Assembly: GCA_904419105.1 (NCBI GenBank)
Contig: CAJFQR010000075.1
Span: 1-7,095 of the forward strand
From: Candidatus Avimicrobium faecavium
GTDB taxonomy: Bacteria; Bacillota; Clostridia; Oscillospirales; Ruminococcaceae
Length of the DNA: 7,095 nucleotides
Direction: 5' to 3'
Shown: positions 5,890-7,095 of the stretch, piece after piece
How positions within the stretch are numbered: the first letter of the stretch is position 1
Layout: each line of letters opens with the position of its first letter
Notes under the pieces: model-generated
Told to the model about the DNA's origin: nothing
What the model saw: only the letters and a program-made list of their open reading frames with translations
Database searches by the model: none
Translations under genes and position numbers: made by a program

Positions 5890-5918
5890 AAAAGGCAGGC
5901 GTCCGGCCTGTCTTTTTT
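5890..5918 (+). terminator. Intrinsic terminator after the acetyltransferase gene
   Basis: GGCAGGC (5894-5900) pairs with GCCTGTC (5906-5912), seven pairs with one G-U, around a GTCCG loop. Four A residues (5890-5893) precede it and six T residues (5913-5918) follow it. Immediately upstream, a second perfect stem, CGCGGT/ACCGCG (5874-5888), spans the stop codon. The terminator lies 7 nt past the stop. Confidence 0.88.
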
Positions 5919-5958
5919 CGTTTTCCCGCCCGGCCCGCTACCCGAAATGCCGGGAATG

Positions 5959-5967
5959 TGGTACACT
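5959..5967 (+). promoter_or_regulatory. Probable extended -10 promoter for nadE
   Basis: TGG followed by TACACT (5962-5967) makes an extended -10 element. The region 16-18 bp upstream (around 5938-5945) has no recognisable -35 hexamer, so recognition would rely on the TG motif. Its position between the preceding terminator and the nadE ribosome site supports it. No operator for a known NAD regulator was recognised. Confidence 0.5.
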
Positions 5968-6002
5968 GATAAGCAGATATCCCCTGAAAGGAGTTGCCAT
6001 CC

Positions 6003-7095
6003 ATGCTTGATCTCATCCGCTTCGCCGCCGTCACCGGCCGGGTTGACCCGGCCAGCCCCGGGGGCAGCCGGCGCTTCCTCACCGAGGAGCTCAAAAAGGC
6101 CGCCCTCCACATCCCCGACGCCATCCTGCTGCCGTCGGAGGTGCTGCTGCCGCCGTCTGCCGGCTCGCTGCGCCGCCACGGCTATCTGCTGGACATCGCC
6201 CGGCGGGAGCTGGAGGCGCTGGCGCTGGACTTCCAGGACCTGGAGTCTCTGCTGCTGGTCGGGCTGCCGCTGGACCTGGGCGGCGTGCCGGTGCCGGCGA
6301 TGGCGCTGGTGCGCCGGGGCAGGGTGCTCGGCTTTGTGCTGCCGCCGGACGCCCCCGTCTCCGGGCCGCTGCCGGAGGGGCTCTTCCCGGCGGAGAGCCT
6401 CTTCTCCATCGGCGGCTGCCGCACCCGGATCCTGCTCTGCGGCGGGCCGTCCGGGGCCTTTCGCCACGCCGCGCTGCTCGAGGGGTGCGACGCGGTGCTG
6501 CTGCCCTGCTATGAGCCGGCACGGGTCGGCTCCTTCGCCCGGGCGGAGGCGGACGCCGCCGCCCTCAGCCGGGCCTTCGGCTGCGCCGCCGTCTGCTGCT
6601 GCGGCGCCGGCGGGGACACCTCCTCCCCCCACGCCTGGAAGGGCTGGGCGGTGATCGCCGAGGCCGGTGAGACGGTGAGCATCCGGGCGGACTTCGGCCA
6701 GTCGGCGGAGCTGGTGTACGACATCGACCTGGACATCGTCCGGGCGGGCCGCCGCTCCGCCATCCCGGCACAGCCGGCCCTCTCCTTCCCGGGGCTCGAC
6801 CGGGACTATGCGCTGCGCACCTTCTCCTCCACCCCCTACCTGCCGATGGATCCGGCGGAGGAGGAGCGCACGCTGCGGGAGTGGTTCGCCCTGCAGGCGG
6901 AATCCCTTGCCGCCCGGCTGCAGAACACCGGCCTGGAGAAGATGCTCGTCGGCATCTCCGGCGGACTGGACTCGACGCTGGCGCTGCTGGTCTGCCACCG
7001 GGCCGCCGGGCTGCTGCGGCTGGACAGCCGCAGTGTGATCGCGGTGACGATGCCCGGCTTCGGCACCAGCGACCGCACCCATTACAACGCCCTGG
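6003..7095 (+). CDS. nadE: NAD+ synthetase (two-domain type), 3'-truncated, with degenerate amidase domain
   Basis: NadE amidates nicotinic acid adenine dinucleotide to NAD+ in the last step of NAD synthesis. The first 364 residues are visible; two-domain members are about 640, so most of the synthetase domain lies past the right edge. The C-terminal part shown is normal: PP-loop 'VGISGGLDSTLALLV' (316-330), then 'VIAVTMPGFGTSDRTHYNAL' (345-364). The N-terminal ~290 residues occupy the place of the carbon-nitrogen hydrolase domain that frees ammonia from glutamine ('VGLPLDLGG', 86-94; 'VRRGRVLGFV', 103-112). By eye alignment the catalytic Glu is kept (Glu46, in 'ILLPSEVLL'). The expected 'VPKTHIPNY' Lys falls on Pro114, and the 'ICEDLW' Cys falls on Gly148 in 'RILLCGGPSGAF'. 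The domain is therefore probably inactive and the enzyme may use free ammonia. ATG at 6003 has AAAGGAG (5987-5993) 9 nt upstream. Confidence 0.93.
   Translation, partial: MLDLIRFAAVTGRVDPASPGGSRRFLTEELKKAALHIPDAILLPSEVLLPPSAGSLRRHGYLLDIARRELEALALDFQDLESLLLVGLPLDLGGVPVPAMALVRRGRVLGFVLPPDAPVSGPLPEGLFPAESLFSIGGCRTRILLCGGPSGAFRHAALLEGCDAVLLPCYEPARVGSFARAEADAAALSRAFGCAAVCCCGAGGDTSSPHAWKGWAVIAEAGETVSIRADFGQSAELVYDIDLDIVRAGRRSAIPAQPALSFPGLDRDYALRTFSSTPYLPMDPAEEERTLREWFALQAESLAARLQNTGLEKMLVGISGGLDSTLALLVCHRAAGLLRLDSRSVIAVTMPGFGTSDRTHYNAL

Noticed and set aside
5856..7082. A long open frame on the minus strand across nadE
   Set aside because: Its translation is a low-complexity Gly/Ala/Arg/Gln/Pro-rich sequence with no domain, produced by GC-rich codons opposite nadE. 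The plus-strand frame has a ribosome site, a PP-loop and the NadE order of motifs.
1..7095. CRISPR array, insertion sequence, tRNA/rRNA, toxin-antitoxin or defence system
   Set aside because: No spaced direct-repeat series, transposase-like protein, cloverleaf or rRNA sequence, or defence-type domain was seen on either strand. The window is mainly housekeeping genes.

Overview
The window looks like a piece of chromosome from a GC-rich member of the class Clostridia, probably a gut-type Oscillospiraceae/Ruminococcaceae relative. The reasons are very high coding GC with strong AAAGGAG-type ribosome binding sites, compact transcription units closed by U-tracted hairpins, and protein families common in clostridial anaerobes: a DUF362 ferredoxin-like protein, a stand-alone pyruvate-kinase C-domain protein and a HisJ-type PHP protein. 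The taxonomic call is inference. No mobile element, CRISPR array, rRNA or tRNA is visible.

Layout, left to right. The 3' part of a polysaccharide/lipid flippase gene (+) runs in from the left edge and ends at a hairpin terminator (1163-1191). A 19-bp-spacer promoter of MerR-controlled type then drives a monocistronic DUF362 protein with two [4Fe-4S] motifs (1307-2437, +). A bidirectional terminator (2459-2489) separates it from a convergent four-gene minus-strand unit. In transcription order that unit is a HisJ-family PHP protein (5196-4384), the tRNA 2-thiouridylase mnmA (4372-3299), an unlisted 56-residue membrane protein (3276-3106) and a pyruvate-kinase alpha/beta-domain protein (3064-2501). 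The gaps are 11, 22 and 41 nt, and no terminator is visible between the genes.

A short divergent region (5197-5355) carries back-to-back promoters for this unit and for a GNAT acetyltransferase (5356-5883, +), which ends at its own terminator (5890-5918). The 5' part of a two-domain NAD+ synthetase (nadE, from 6003, +) runs off the right edge.

Most of this is housekeeping: tRNA thiolation, NAD synthesis, envelope polymer export. I did not find a convincing new multi-gene system. The observations most worth following up are inside ordinary-looking genes. The amidase half of NadE appears to have lost its catalytic Lys and Cys. The HisJ-like protein lacks two of the usual PHP metal-ligand histidines. 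The DUF362 gene sits behind a MerR-type promoter with no MerR gene in the window, and there is a small membrane protein gene inside the mnmA unit.
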